Positions 24,601 through 32,010 of a DNA stretch of 32,010 nucleotides are shown one piece after another. Source of the DNA: Pedobacter sp. ASV17 (GTDB lineage: Bacteria > Bacteroidota > Bacteroidia > Sphingobacteriales > Sphingobacteriaceae); contig NZ_JAELTX010000061.1 of NCBI RefSeq assembly GCF_016429065.1, forward strand, positions 1-32,010, written 5' to 3'. Every line of letters starts with the position of its first letter. Position 1 is the stretch's first letter. Made by a program: the position numbers and the translations under genes. The notes under the pieces were generated by a model. The model was not told where the DNA came from, did not search any database, and was given only the letters and a program-made list of their open reading frames with translations.

Positions 24601-25770
24601 GCAGACATCCCTGTTTATAGAAATAGCATGGTGCAAGACCTAAGTGGTGCAGGTTTGATTAGTTTTAATGGTAGTGCTTCAGACCTCTTCGTATCTCCAA
24701 TGTTACCAGGTTTGGCAACAGGAGGAGATTACAGTCCAAAATCGGGAAGTCCTTTGATCAATGCGGGAGATCAAACACTTTTTTTAGGGTTAAATGCTAC
24801 TACGAAGGACCTTGCTGGCAATTTACGTTTGACGGGTGCTAATATAGACTTAGGGCCATACGAAGTATCGATCCAATCTCAAACCATTACTGCGACTAAC
24901 CTTTTTAAAACTTATGGAGATACCGATTTTGAACCAGGTGCAACGGCTAGTTCTGGTTTAATGGTAGACTATGCTTCCGCTGATAATAGTATTGCCGAGG
25001 CTTACCAGGATGCTGCCGACAATAACAAATGGAAGTTGAAAATTAAAAAAGCAGGAATGGTAAATATTACTGCCAGTCAGGCAGGAGGAAATGGTTACAG
25101 TCCCGCTGCTGATCGGGTATTTGCGTTGACCATCCAGCCAAAACCCTTAACCATTTCAGCTACTGGAAATAATAAAGTATATGATGCAACTGCCAACGCT
25201 TTGGTAAGTCTTAGCTCCAATGCATTGGTGGGCGATGCAGTTACGCTTGCCTATACCTCGGCAATGTTCAGCGACAGAGCCGTAGCCAACGGTAAAACCG
25301 TAACGATAAATGGGATCACTTTATCAGGTGCGAGTGCGGCCAACTATACGTTTAACACCACGGCAAGCACAACAGCCAACATTATACCATTTACACTGGT
25401 AGTTACCGCCACAGGAAATAATAAGATATATGATGCGACCAATACCGCTACGGTGAACCTTTCTAGCAATGCCCTTACAGGAGATGTACTGATCTTAAAT
25501 TATGATAACGCCACCTTCAACGACCAGAACGTTGGCGTAAATAAAGCCGTAAATGTTACTGGCATCAGTATTTCTGGAGCCGATGCAGGTAATTATACCT
25601 TCAATACTGCCACAGGTGCTACGGCAAGCATCACCCCAATAACACTCAATGTCTTTGCGCAGGCCAAGACTAAAACCTATGGTGATCGGGACCCAGCGCT
25701 TAGCTATACCAGTACAGGGCTTATCGGTTCTGATGCCATTACGGGAACTTTGGCTAGGGATGCAGGTTGA
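21688..25770 (+). CDS. Giant adhesin-like protein, N-terminal part, cut by an in-frame TGA
   Basis: The 1360-residue frame begins with a signal peptide (about 1-20, ending AYSQ). A CARDB-like domain (about 21-125) is followed by a PKD-like domain (about 135-200 and again 450-468) that is interrupted by a glycine-rich domain (about 205-449, opening FNYTGAMQTYIVPAGVTKVK and ending QIIISYYSDE, with poly-Gly runs). A second PKD-like domain (about 470-560) precedes a parallel beta-helix module (about 562-1059, ending LGPYEV), an MBG-type domain (about 1062-1150), two YDG domains (about 1151-1316) and the start of an MBG domain. The frame stops at TGA (25768-25770) where related repeats have Glu (AGENV). 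The C-terminal sorting domain is thus lost; the truncated product would reach the periplasm but lack the T9SS signal. Confidence 0.85.
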   Translation: MKKLLLLFCFLLFSILAYSQDVWLQNHFSPNSGFRLSNSETVTVLINNNSAVIMPSNTITVKYQVDNGTVVSQLLSSNLTPGASWNFSFTVKADLSTFGAHTIKVWVERPGDTNLLNNELTWTVNNTCIDMNQPANINNICGGTPVSAINFTSSIANVGYTWTNSNPAIGLAASGFDGIPSFTAVNTGTSSLTATITVRPHNVVSQTFNYTGAMQTYIVPAGVTKVKIDARGAQGGSAIYNQPGVRPDDLGGKGGRVLAEYPVTAGQTLYVFVGGNTGFNGGGSGEGSIAQPRGGDASDIRIGGTALTNRIIVAGGGGGGGNNCASIAEPGGAGGGLIGEDGYQCGNQTDIYTGRGGTQSAGGVAGTSTTSNANVVPATAGQLGLGGNSGVLYGTASGGGGGGYYGGGGAAYGGGGGGSSYTGPLATSVAHTQGFQNGLGQIIISYYSDECGSAYDKIFTITVKPQPIISSLTPTNQMVASAQAIATIVPASNLAATTFTWTRDNDANVTGMPISGNGAISGNLINTTSTPQTVAFTVTPHNNGCDGPSITATVLINPSTPDANGVLYVKKGSNGTGASWTSPIAELGDALITAKNLNAATTGRVKQIWVAGGIYKPMYSPADNNFGNFDARNNAFLLVKDVQVYGGFAGTETALAQRDLNIVANKSTLSGDFNDDDIISGSGATLSFANKNENAYNVLLSVGDVGTATLDGFTISGGSGEGSTTAINNLLVERANGGGMNIYSSGPVIASCTFQYNSVQMGMGGALYIGKPNNGVAAAPVISQSNFINNSSNNISGQGWGNEGGGAIYIVASDPIISDCRFIDNLVTGNRLGGAIVNFSSATKFTNVVINGNVSLGANAGGGGIMNSGTKTLILTNAILSGNSAGANGGAMYNGFGAAPSLMNNVLISGNTANNGGGIYNVNSSPVLTNVTISGNQASLGGGIYNLNGSLPQLQNTVVFGNSSGVANNAVADIPVYRNSMVQDLSGAGLISFNGSASDLFVSPMLPGLATGGDYSPKSGSPLINAGDQTLFLGLNATTKDLAGNLRLTGANIDLGPYEVSIQSQTITATNLFKTYGDTDFEPGATASSGLMVDYASADNSIAEAYQDAADNNKWKLKIKKAGMVNITASQAGGNGYSPAADRVFALTIQPKPLTISATGNNKVYDATANALVSLSSNALVGDAVTLAYTSAMFSDRAVANGKTVTINGITLSGASAANYTFNTTASTTANIIPFTLVVTATGNNKIYDATNTATVNLSSNALTGDVLILNYDNATFNDQNVGVNKAVNVTGISISGADAGNYTFNTATGATASITPITLNVFAQAKTKTYGDRDPALSYTSTGLIGSDAITGTLARDAG

Positions 25771-26844
25771 AATGTGGGAACGTACGCCATTAGACAGGGG
25801 ACCCTGAATGCGGGAGTTAACTATACCATCAACTACACCTCGGCTAATTTCAATATCGTTGCCAAAGTAATTGCGGTAACCATAGATGAAAAATCGAAAA
25901 TTTATGGTGATGTTGACCCCGCCATTACCTTTACCGCTACCAGTTTGATAGGGAATGACACTTTTACGGGAAGCCCAGCCAGAGATATAGGAGAAAATGT
26001 AGGGACATATGCTATTGGTCAAGGAACCCTTACTGCGGGCACTAATTACCGTATCCTGTTCACACCAGCCAACCTAACCATTAACAGGGCAGCACTGACG
26101 GTATCTGCAAACAATGCCGCAAGGTGCTTTGGACAGGCCAACCCTTCATTTACGTTAAGCTACAATGGTTTTAAACGCAATGATAACGAAAACAGCTTAA
26201 CCACCAAACCGCAAACAGCTACCCTTGCTACCATCATGAGCCAAGCGGGTAATTATGCCATCACGGTGTCGGGAGGGACTTCGGATAATTACACTTTTGC
26301 ATACGTTAACGGAACTTTGAGGGTAGATGCACTGCCAACCGTTGCCATCACTCCGAGCATACAGGGAACTATTGGCAAGGGACTAACGTTACAACTCACA
26401 GCCACTGGCGGTAATAGCTACAGTTGGGCCAATGCACAAGGCATTGTTTCTGGACAGAATAGCGCAACGCTTACCATAAGACCAACCACTAACACTATTT
26501 ATACCGTTACGGTGACCAATGCCAATGGCTGCAGCAGTACAATGAGCTACGCAGTTACCGTAGCGGATGACCTTTCTATCCTAAAGGCTACAAACCTGCT
26601 AAGCCCAAATGGGGATGGAGTGAATGATGTATGGAAAGTGGACAACATCGACATGTACCCACAGGCAGTGGTGCGCATATTTGATAAGGCTGGAAGGATT
26701 GTCTATACCAAAAAGGGATATGATAACAGTTGGGACGGTACCTATAACGGACAACCACTTGCAGAAAATACCTACTACTATACCATTGACCTTGGCGGTG
26801 GCAGAGCGTTGAGAGGTTATATTACCTTGGTGAGGGACAGGTAG
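25771..26844 (+). pseudogene. Severed C-terminal part of the adhesin, with T9SS type B sorting domain
   Basis: Directly after the TGA the same reading frame stays open for another 357 codons, starting NVGTYAIRQGTL. It completes the broken MBG domain, adds a second MBG domain (KSKIYGDVDPAITF), an MBG-like domain (ARCFGQANPSFTLSYNGF), an Ig/PKD-like domain (YSWANAQGIVSGQ) and the gliding-motility-associated C-terminal domain (LLSPNGDGVNDVWKVDNID ... ENTYYYTIDLGGGRALRGYI), the T9SS type B sorting signal. There is no signal peptide, so this part could not be exported if translated from the GTG at 25774. The whole gene would encode about 1718 residues. The lack of any other damage suggests that the stop is recent or a sequence error. 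Confidence 0.8.
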
Positions 26845-26953
26845 GGGAAGGAAGTTGGAAAGTTGAAGGTTTAAATGTTGGAAAGTTAGAAAAGTCGAGA
26901 AGTTGGTAACGCCATCACAAATGAGCTACTAATAACTAACTACTAGCTACTAA
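26421..26953 (+). repeat. Duplicated 3' end plus downstream spacer, copy A
   Basis: This block is nearly identical at the DNA level to 31265-31806. It covers the last roughly 140 codons of the adhesin and about 109 nt past the stop, including the GGAAGTTGGAAAGTTGAAGG-like tail and a heptamer tract. Upstream of the block the two genes differ at many silent and non-silent sites. Copy B has an extra 9 nt (AGAAAAGTT unit) in the tail. Confidence 0.85.
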
Positions 26954-27018
26954 TAAACTAATGACCAATGAACCAATGACCAACAACTAAACCCTAGTAC
27001 TAACCCTTAATCCCTATT

Positions 27019-27037
27019 TTGTCCGCTTTTTGTCCGC
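27019..27037 (+). promoter_or_regulatory. Phased octamer pair (TTGTCCGC x2, 11 nt apart)
   Basis: TTGTCCGC at 27019-27026 and 27030-27037, identical in sequence and spacing to the pair at 21590-21608. The flanking sequences differ, so the pair itself seems to be conserved. The distance to the ATG at 27195 is 157 nt, longer than for the other two genes. Confidence 0.5.
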
Positions 27038-27038
27038 C

Positions 27039-27079
27039 CTAAAATTTGTAATTCTAGGTTCTGGATGCTAAAATTTGTA
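27039..27079. repeat. Repeated 12-mer CTAAAATTTGTA
   Basis: The 12-mer occurs at 27039-27050 and 27068-27079, 29 nt apart, directly after the TTGTCCGC pair. Each contains AAAATTTG, one base off the -7 consensus TAnnTTTG, so one or both might be promoter elements. Only the position and the repetition support this. Confidence 0.3.
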
Positions 27080-27194
27080 CATGCTAAAACCTAAAGGGCA
27101 AACCAAGTATTCCAGTTATCATTATTCTTTTGGCCATAGGCGTCATGGTTTTGATCTGGCTGCATTTCTCTTATCGCATAACAAAAATCTAAAT

Positions 27195-30100
27195 ATGAAA
27201 AAAGCACTTCAATTTGTTTTACTATCCCTGTTTTTCCAGCTAAGTGCTGCCGCACAAAATGTCAAGATTACCCAAAATGGTTTAAATCCGGCCATAGCCA
27301 CACAGTGGGAAAACGTTGCCACGGAACTAGGTTATAATGTGAGTACAGTTCCGAGAAGCATTTTAGATGACAATTCTTTTTTTAGCACCACCGATATATT
27401 GATTATCAGCGGAGGGACCGATTCTTATACTGTTGCACAGCTCAATGTGGTAAAAGATTTTTTGGCATCGGGCAAGAGCGTTTATTTGCAGGGCGAATAC
27501 CTGACCACTTACAGCAACAACCAGTTCTTTAGCCAAATCATTGCCTCCTATGGCGATAGTTTTACCTGGACTGGCACGGTTGACGGGCAACTGGGGGGTG
27601 CTAACATGACCATTGTTGGTTCCCTAAGCTACTTAAACAACAGTATTACTTCGTTGCCTTATTTCTGGTACGGCGCTACAGGTATTTCAACCTCAACCCG
27701 CCTGATCCCCTTCGTTTACAACGGCACGCAACCATTGGGTTGGATGTATAATCCGGTTAATGCTAGCTATGGTAGGCTGATACTCATCACCGATCAGGAC
27801 TGGATTGGTAATGTTGGCCTATATCCCGCTGTCGCCAACCTGATGAAGAACATCCTGTACCACCTAAAAAACAAAACCGAAGGCGATATGAACTACACGA
27901 CACCTGTAGCACCTACCAACGGAATTGTGTACGTAAAAAAAGGCGGTACGGGCTGGGGCAAAAGCTGGACTGGCTCGTTGCCCGAACTGGCCGATGCCCT
28001 AAGAGCAGCTAAACGCAACACCAATATTAAAGAAATTTGGGTGGCAGGCGGCACCTACAAGCCACTATATAGTCCGGAAGATGGCGCCAACTTTGGTACG
28101 AACAAAGGCAGCGACAATGCTTTCTTGATGGCAAAAGACGTAAAGATATATGGTGGTTTTGCAGGTGCCGAAACACAATTAAGCCAACGCGACTGGCGGC
28201 TTAATCCAACGGTTTTAAGTGGCGAAATACAAGATGATGCCAACATGACCAATAATGTTTACCATGTGGTTATAGCGGCTGGTGATGTTGGCAGCGCCAC
28301 GCTCGATGGATTTACGGTTACCCAAGGAGCTGCCTACAATGGCACAGCAAATCTTACCGTTAATGGCGCTTCTCTAGAGAAGAGATTTGCTGGAGGCATC
28401 TATAATAGCAATTCGTCGCCACTTATAAAAAACTGTATAATTACCAATAATTCGGGTTATTTCGCCTCAGGTTTTGGTAGTAAGGATGGCAGTCCTGTAT
28501 TGGTAAATACGCTGATCAGCAAGAACAAAAATATTTATAACTCCTATAGCAATGCCTTTTCCATAAGCTCTGGTTCTCCGAAACTAATTAATGTTAGTAT
28601 TGTAGGCAATGAAGGTACTTTTCCCATTCTTTCGAGCGGCGCTGGCGAATTATACAATTCTATTGTTTGGGGAAATACAGTGTTTGGCAGTGCACCGAGC
28701 TTATCTAATATGACTATCAAGAACAGCTTTGTACAAAAAGAAGCAGTCGGGGGTACAGGTCTTGGAGCCGATCCTCAGTTTGTTGATGCCGCCACTGGCA
28801 ATTTTAGTCTGCAGGCTGGTAGCCCGGCCATTGACGCAGGCGATAATAGCTTGTACACGGGCAACCTCAATACTGATAAAGACCTTCTGGGCAACCCGCG
28901 CTTAACCGGTACACAGATAGACCTTGGTGCCTATGAGTCATTGGTGCAAAACCAAACCATTACGGTAAGCAATATCGCCAAAACCTATGGTGATGTGGCT
29001 TTTGAACCCGGTGCAACCGCTAGTTCGGGCCTAACCGTGACCTATGTATCGGCAGACAACAGCATAGCCGAAGCTTTTCAGGATGCCGCCGATGCCAACA
29101 AGTGGAAACTGAAAATTAAAAAGGCAGGTACGGTAAACATTACGGCTAGCCAGGCAGGAAATGGCGCTTTTAGCCCTGCGCCAGATGTGCCATTTACTTT
29201 AACCATACAGCCCAAAGCTTTAACGGTTACCGCCACAGGAAATAATAAGATATATGATGCGACCAACACTGCCACGGTGAGCCTTGGTAGTAACGCCCTT
29301 GCTGGTGATGATCTCACGCTTGCCTATACCTCGGCAACCTTTAATGACAAGACTGTAGCCAACGGCAAACCAGTTTCGGTTTCGGGCATCAGCCTTTCGG
29401 GAACCGATGCGGCCAACTATACGTTTAACACCACGGCCGTTACAACGGCCAACATTACGCCATTTGCACTGGTAGTTACCACCACAGGAAATAATAAGAT
29501 ATATGATGCGACCAACACTGCTACAGTGAACCTTTCGAGTAATGCCTTTGCTGGAGATGCGGTCACGCTTGCCTATACCTCGGCAACCTTTAATGACAAG
29601 ACTGTAGCCAGTGGTAAAGCGGTTTCGGTTTCGGGCATCAGCCTATCTGGAACAGATGCAGGCAACTACACCTTTAATACTGCCGCCAGTACCACGGCCA
29701 ACATTACGCCATTTGCACTAACGGTTTCGGCTACAGGGAACGACAAGGTGTACGATGCGACCAACAACGCTACGGTGAACCTTTCGAGTAATGCCTTTGC
29801 TGGAGATGCGGTCACGCTTGCCTATACCTCGGCAACCTTTAACGAGAAGACGGTAGCCAGTGGTAAAGCGGTTTCGGTCTCTGGTATTAGCCTGTTTGGA
29901 ACAGATGCTACCAACTATACGTTTAACACCACGGCCAGTACCACGGCCAACATTACGCCATTTGCACTAACGGTTTCGGCTACAGGGAACGACAAGGTGT
30001 ACGATGCGACCAACAACGCTACGGTAACTCTTGCCAGCAATGCCTTTGCTGGAGATGCGGTCACGCTTGCCTATACCTCGGCAACCTTTAACGACAAGAC

Positions 30101-31688
30101 GGTAGCCAGTGGCAAAACTGTTTCGGTTTCGGGCATCAGCCTATCTGGAACAGATGCAGGCGACTACACCTTTAATACTGCCGCCAGTACTACGGCCAAC
30201 ATTACGCCATTTGCACTAACGGTTTCGGCTACAGGGAACGACAAGGTGTACGACGCGACCAACAACGCTACGGTGAACCTTTCGAGTAATACCTTTGCTG
30301 GAGATGCGGTCACGCTTGCCTATACCTCGGCAACCTTTAATGACAAGACTGTAGCCAGTGGCAAAACTGTTTCGGTTTCGGGCATCAGTCTATCTGGAAC
30401 AGATGCAGGCAACTATACCTTTAACACTACGGCCAGTACCATGGCCAATGTTACACCTTTTGCATTGACCATTTCGGCCAGTGCCAATGACAAGATCTAC
30501 AATGGTAATGCAGATGCCGCCGTAACCCTGTCGCACAATGGTTTTGCGGGTGATGTGATCGCTTTGATCTATACCGCCGCAAGTTTCGACAACAGGAACG
30601 TGGGCAATGGTAAACCTGTTTCCATTTCTGGCATCAGCCTATCGGGAGCAGATGCGGGCAACTACACCCTTGGCACCACAGCCACCACCACAGCGGCCAT
30701 CACACCCGCCACACTCAATATCGTAGCGCAGGCCAAGACAAAGACCTACGGGGATGCCGATCCAGCATTGACTTATATCCCAACGGGACTGATAGGCACG
30801 GATGCCATTGTCGGCAGCCTTGGCAGGACTGCTGGCGAGAATGTAAATAGCTATCCCATCACCCAGGGTACCCTGTCGGCGGGAACAAACTATGTACTTA
30901 CGTTTACGGGAGCCACCCTTACCATCAATAGGGCAACGCTGACCGTAACAGCTGCCAATGCTGCAAGGTGCTTTGGACAGGGCAATCCGAACTTTACGCT
31001 GAACTACAGTGGCTTTAAATTAAGTGATAACGAGAATAGTTTGGCAATTAAACCGCAAGGGGGTACTATTGCTACCGCTTCAAGCGCTGCGGGCAATTAT
31101 CCCATTACCGTATCTGGTGGAACCAGTGCCAATTATACTTTTGTTTATGTGAATGGGAATTTAAGGATAGATGCCTTACCAACCATTGCCATTACGCCAA
31201 GTAGACAGGGAGTTATTGGCAAAGGTTTATCATTACAATTAGCCGCTACAGGTGGAAATAACTACAGTTGGGCCAATGCACAAGGCATTGTTTCTGGACA
31301 GAACAGTGCAACCCTTACCATAAGACCAACCACTAACACTATTTATACCGTTACGGTGACCAATGCCAATGGCTGCAGCAGTACAATGAGCTACGCAGTT
31401 ACCGTAGCGGATGACCTTTCTATCCTAAAGGCTACAAACCTGCTAAGCCCAAATGGTGACGGGGTGAATGATGTATGGAAGGTGGACAATATCGACATGT
31501 ACCCACAGGCAGTGGTGCGCATATTTGATAAGGCTGGAAGGATTGTCTATACCAAAAAGGGTTACGATAACACTTGGGACGGTACCTATAACGGACAGCC
31601 CCTGGCAGAAAATACCTACTACTATACCATTGACCTTGGCGGTGGCAGAGCGTTGAGAGGTTATATTACCTTGGTTAGGGACAGGTAG
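27195..31688 (+). CDS. Giant adhesin-like protein with six YDG repeats and T9SS type B sorting domain
   Basis: The chosen start, ATG at 27195, gives 1497 residues with a signal peptide (about 1-21, ending SAAAQ); a TTG at 27075 would bury it. Residues about 22-236 look like a glutamine-amidotransferase-like (ThuA/DUF4350-type) Rossmann domain (TTDILIISGGTDSYTVAQLN, GRLILITDQDWIG), absent in the paralog. Then come a parallel beta-helix module (about 242-582, ending LGAYES), an MBG-type domain (about 583-672), six YDG repeats (673-1170), an MBG domain (KTYGDADPALTYIPTG), an MBG-like domain (ARCFGQGNPNFTLNYSGF), an Ig/PKD-like domain and the gliding-motility C-terminal domain (LLSPNGDGVNDVWKVDNIDM). 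It should be secreted by T9SS as a surface protein. The YDG stalk and the beta-helix suggest an adhesin; no enzyme motif is evident. A PorP/SprF gene follows. Confidence 0.9.
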   Translation: MKKALQFVLLSLFFQLSAAAQNVKITQNGLNPAIATQWENVATELGYNVSTVPRSILDDNSFFSTTDILIISGGTDSYTVAQLNVVKDFLASGKSVYLQGEYLTTYSNNQFFSQIIASYGDSFTWTGTVDGQLGGANMTIVGSLSYLNNSITSLPYFWYGATGISTSTRLIPFVYNGTQPLGWMYNPVNASYGRLILITDQDWIGNVGLYPAVANLMKNILYHLKNKTEGDMNYTTPVAPTNGIVYVKKGGTGWGKSWTGSLPELADALRAAKRNTNIKEIWVAGGTYKPLYSPEDGANFGTNKGSDNAFLMAKDVKIYGGFAGAETQLSQRDWRLNPTVLSGEIQDDANMTNNVYHVVIAAGDVGSATLDGFTVTQGAAYNGTANLTVNGASLEKRFAGGIYNSNSSPLIKNCIITNNSGYFASGFGSKDGSPVLVNTLISKNKNIYNSYSNAFSISSGSPKLINVSIVGNEGTFPILSSGAGELYNSIVWGNTVFGSAPSLSNMTIKNSFVQKEAVGGTGLGADPQFVDAATGNFSLQAGSPAIDAGDNSLYTGNLNTDKDLLGNPRLTGTQIDLGAYESLVQNQTITVSNIAKTYGDVAFEPGATASSGLTVTYVSADNSIAEAFQDAADANKWKLKIKKAGTVNITASQAGNGAFSPAPDVPFTLTIQPKALTVTATGNNKIYDATNTATVSLGSNALAGDDLTLAYTSATFNDKTVANGKPVSVSGISLSGTDAANYTFNTTAVTTANITPFALVVTTTGNNKIYDATNTATVNLSSNAFAGDAVTLAYTSATFNDKTVASGKAVSVSGISLSGTDAGNYTFNTAASTTANITPFALTVSATGNDKVYDATNNATVNLSSNAFAGDAVTLAYTSATFNEKTVASGKAVSVSGISLFGTDATNYTFNTTASTTANITPFALTVSATGNDKVYDATNNATVTLASNAFAGDAVTLAYTSATFNDKTVASGKTVSVSGISLSGTDAGDYTFNTAASTTANITPFALTVSATGNDKVYDATNNATVNLSSNTFAGDAVTLAYTSATFNDKTVASGKTVSVSGISLSGTDAGNYTFNTTASTMANVTPFALTISASANDKIYNGNADAAVTLSHNGFAGDVIALIYTAASFDNRNVGNGKPVSISGISLSGADAGNYTLGTTATTTAAITPATLNIVAQAKTKTYGDADPALTYIPTGLIGTDAIVGSLGRTAGENVNSYPITQGTLSAGTNYVLTFTGATLTINRATLTVTAANAARCFGQGNPNFTLNYSGFKLSDNENSLAIKPQGGTIATASSAAGNYPITVSGGTSANYTFVYVNGNLRIDALPTIAITPSRQGVIGKGLSLQLAATGGNNYSWANAQGIVSGQNSATLTIRPTTNTIYTVTVTNANGCSSTMSYAVTVADDLSILKATNLLSPNGDGVNDVWKVDNIDMYPQAVVRIFDKAGRIVYTKKGYDNTWDGTYNGQPLAENTYYYTIDLGGGRALRGYITLVRDR
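29211..30704 (+). repeat. Tandem array of six YDG repeats, 249 nt each
   Basis: Six in-frame units of 83 codons with boundaries at about 29211, 29460, 29709, 29958, 30207 and 30456. Each encodes an ATGN.K.YDATN..A start, an AGDAVTLAYTSATFNDKTV centre and an ANITPFAL end. Units 2-5 are nearly identical in DNA, unit 1 slightly less so, and unit 6 (ASANDKIYNGNADAAVTL) has diverged. There are only two such units in the paralog. Confidence 0.9.
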
Positions 31689-31806
31689 GGGAAGGAAGTT
31701 GGAAAGTTGAAGGTTTAAATGCTGGAAAGTTAGAAAAGTTAGAAAAGTCGAGAAGTTGGTAGTGCCATTACAAATGAGCTACTAATAACTAACTACTAGC
31801 TACTAA
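31265..31806 (+). repeat. Duplicated 3' end plus downstream spacer, copy B
   Basis: This is the partner of 26421-26953, covering the end of the intact adhesin gene and about 118 nt past its stop. It ends 16 nt before the PorP/SprF start. Differences from copy A are a few substitutions and one 9-nt insertion in the tail. Confidence 0.85.
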
Positions 31807-31822
31807 CCCCTAATTAAAAAAC

Positions 31823-32010
31823 ATGAAAAAAAACATATATATCAATATCCTCAGCCTAATGATGGTGCTCACTGCGTTACAGCTTAAAGCACAATTAGGG
31901 CCATTGTCGGCACAGTATTTCCAGAACCCCTATCTGGCCAATCCCGCCATGGCGGGAGTCAATCAGGGATTGGAGGTTTCGCTAGGCTATAGAAGTCAAT
32001 GGAGCAGGAT
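31823..32010 (+). CDS. PorP/SprF-family T9SS membrane protein, 5' part
   Basis: The frame starts at ATG 31823 and is cut by the window's right edge after about 62 codons. It has a signal peptide (MKKNIYINILSLMMVLTALQ, then LKAQ) and the family opening SAQYFQNPYLANPAMAG, followed by VNQGLEVSLGYRSQWSR. PorP/SprF proteins are outer-membrane beta-barrels of the type IX system that often sit directly downstream of genes for T9SS type B substrates and are needed for attachment or export of that partner. Its place 134 nt after the intact type B adhesin fits this. Whether it also served the broken paralog is unknown. Confidence 0.88.
   Translation, partial: MKKNIYINILSLMMVLTALQLKAQLGPLSAQYFQNPYLANPAMAGVNQGLEVSLGYRSQWSR

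Larger units (their letters stand above)
26845..27194. other. Spacer between the paralogous adhesin genes
   Basis: The 350-nt spacer holds the duplicated 3' flank (to 26953), degenerate heptameric sequence (26926 to about 27016), the TTGTCCGC pair (27019-27037) and two identical 12-mers CTAAAATTTGTA (27039-27050 and 27068-27079). No gene can be supported. The reading frame of the next gene is open back to a TTG at 27075, but the signal peptide begins at the ATG at 27195. Confidence 0.65.

Noticed and set aside
25774..26844. An independent gene starting at GTG 25774
   Set aside because: It begins in the middle of an MBG domain, in the same frame as the preceding sequence, without a signal peptide, and is best read as the severed end of the upstream gene.
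27075..27194. A 40-residue N-terminal extension of the second adhesin from TTG 27075
   Set aside because: It would place the clear signal peptide (MKKALQFVLL...) inside the protein; the ATG at 27195 is the sensible start.
29211..30704. Regular direct repeats that could suggest a CRISPR array
   Set aside because: The 249-nt units are continuous coding sequence for YDG domains with no unique spacers, and no cas gene is present.

Overview
The window reads as chromosomal DNA from a member of the Bacteroidota, most likely Sphingobacteriaceae (Pedobacter-like). The reasons are type IX secretion (T9SS) sorting domains of both kinds at the C-termini of giant secreted proteins, a PorP/SprF gene at the right edge, YDG/MBG repeat adhesin domains, a membrane-anchored TPR regulator with a C-terminal helix-turn-helix, general lack of strong Shine-Dalgarno sites, and one clear Bacteroidota-type -7 box (TATCTTTG upstream of 18224). 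The genus is an inference.

Layout. (1) 50-3306, minus strand: a tightly packed four-gene glycan operon (methyltransferase, glycosyltransferase, 3,4-ketoisomerase, sugar aminotransferase), transcribed leftward with overlaps of 8 and 17 nt and a gap of 3 nt. It would make and transfer a 3-amino-3,6-dideoxyhexose. (2) 3608-10544, plus: a TPR/transmembrane/HTH regulator followed by a 1683-residue parallel beta-helix protein with a T9SS type A sorting domain. (3) 10650-14828: an S41 peptidase on the minus strand, divergent from a plus-strand pair (alpha/beta hydrolase fused to a carboxypeptidase-regulatory-like domain, then a second S41 peptidase). (4) 15341-18055, minus: two tandem PqiA-like membrane proteins, both apparently starting at TTG. 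(5) 18224-19144: an LpxL/HtrB-type acyltransferase. (6) 19145-20099: a gene-free stretch of nested repeats. (7) 20100-21347, minus: a class A beta-lactamase-like serine hydrolase. (8) 21688-31688: two paralogous giant adhesin-like proteins with beta-helix, MBG and YDG domains and a gliding-motility-type (T9SS type B) C-terminus; the first is split by an in-frame TGA. (9) 31823 to the end: the start of a PorP/SprF gene.

How it may work together. Three giant secreted proteins share the same beta-helix module style and would leave the cell by T9SS. Each is preceded by a pair of TTGT-type octamers exactly 11 nt apart, which suggests shared control; the TPR/HTH protein next to the first one is a candidate regulator. 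The last two share a nearly identical 3' end that runs into the downstream spacer, so this end was copied or homogenised recently. The second carries six YDG repeats with a strict 249-nt period. Most spacers in the right half are built from degenerate 7-nt periodic sequence, and a 60-nt TTGG tract lies between the serine hydrolase and the broken adhesin.

All calls come from reading the sequence; no database search was run.
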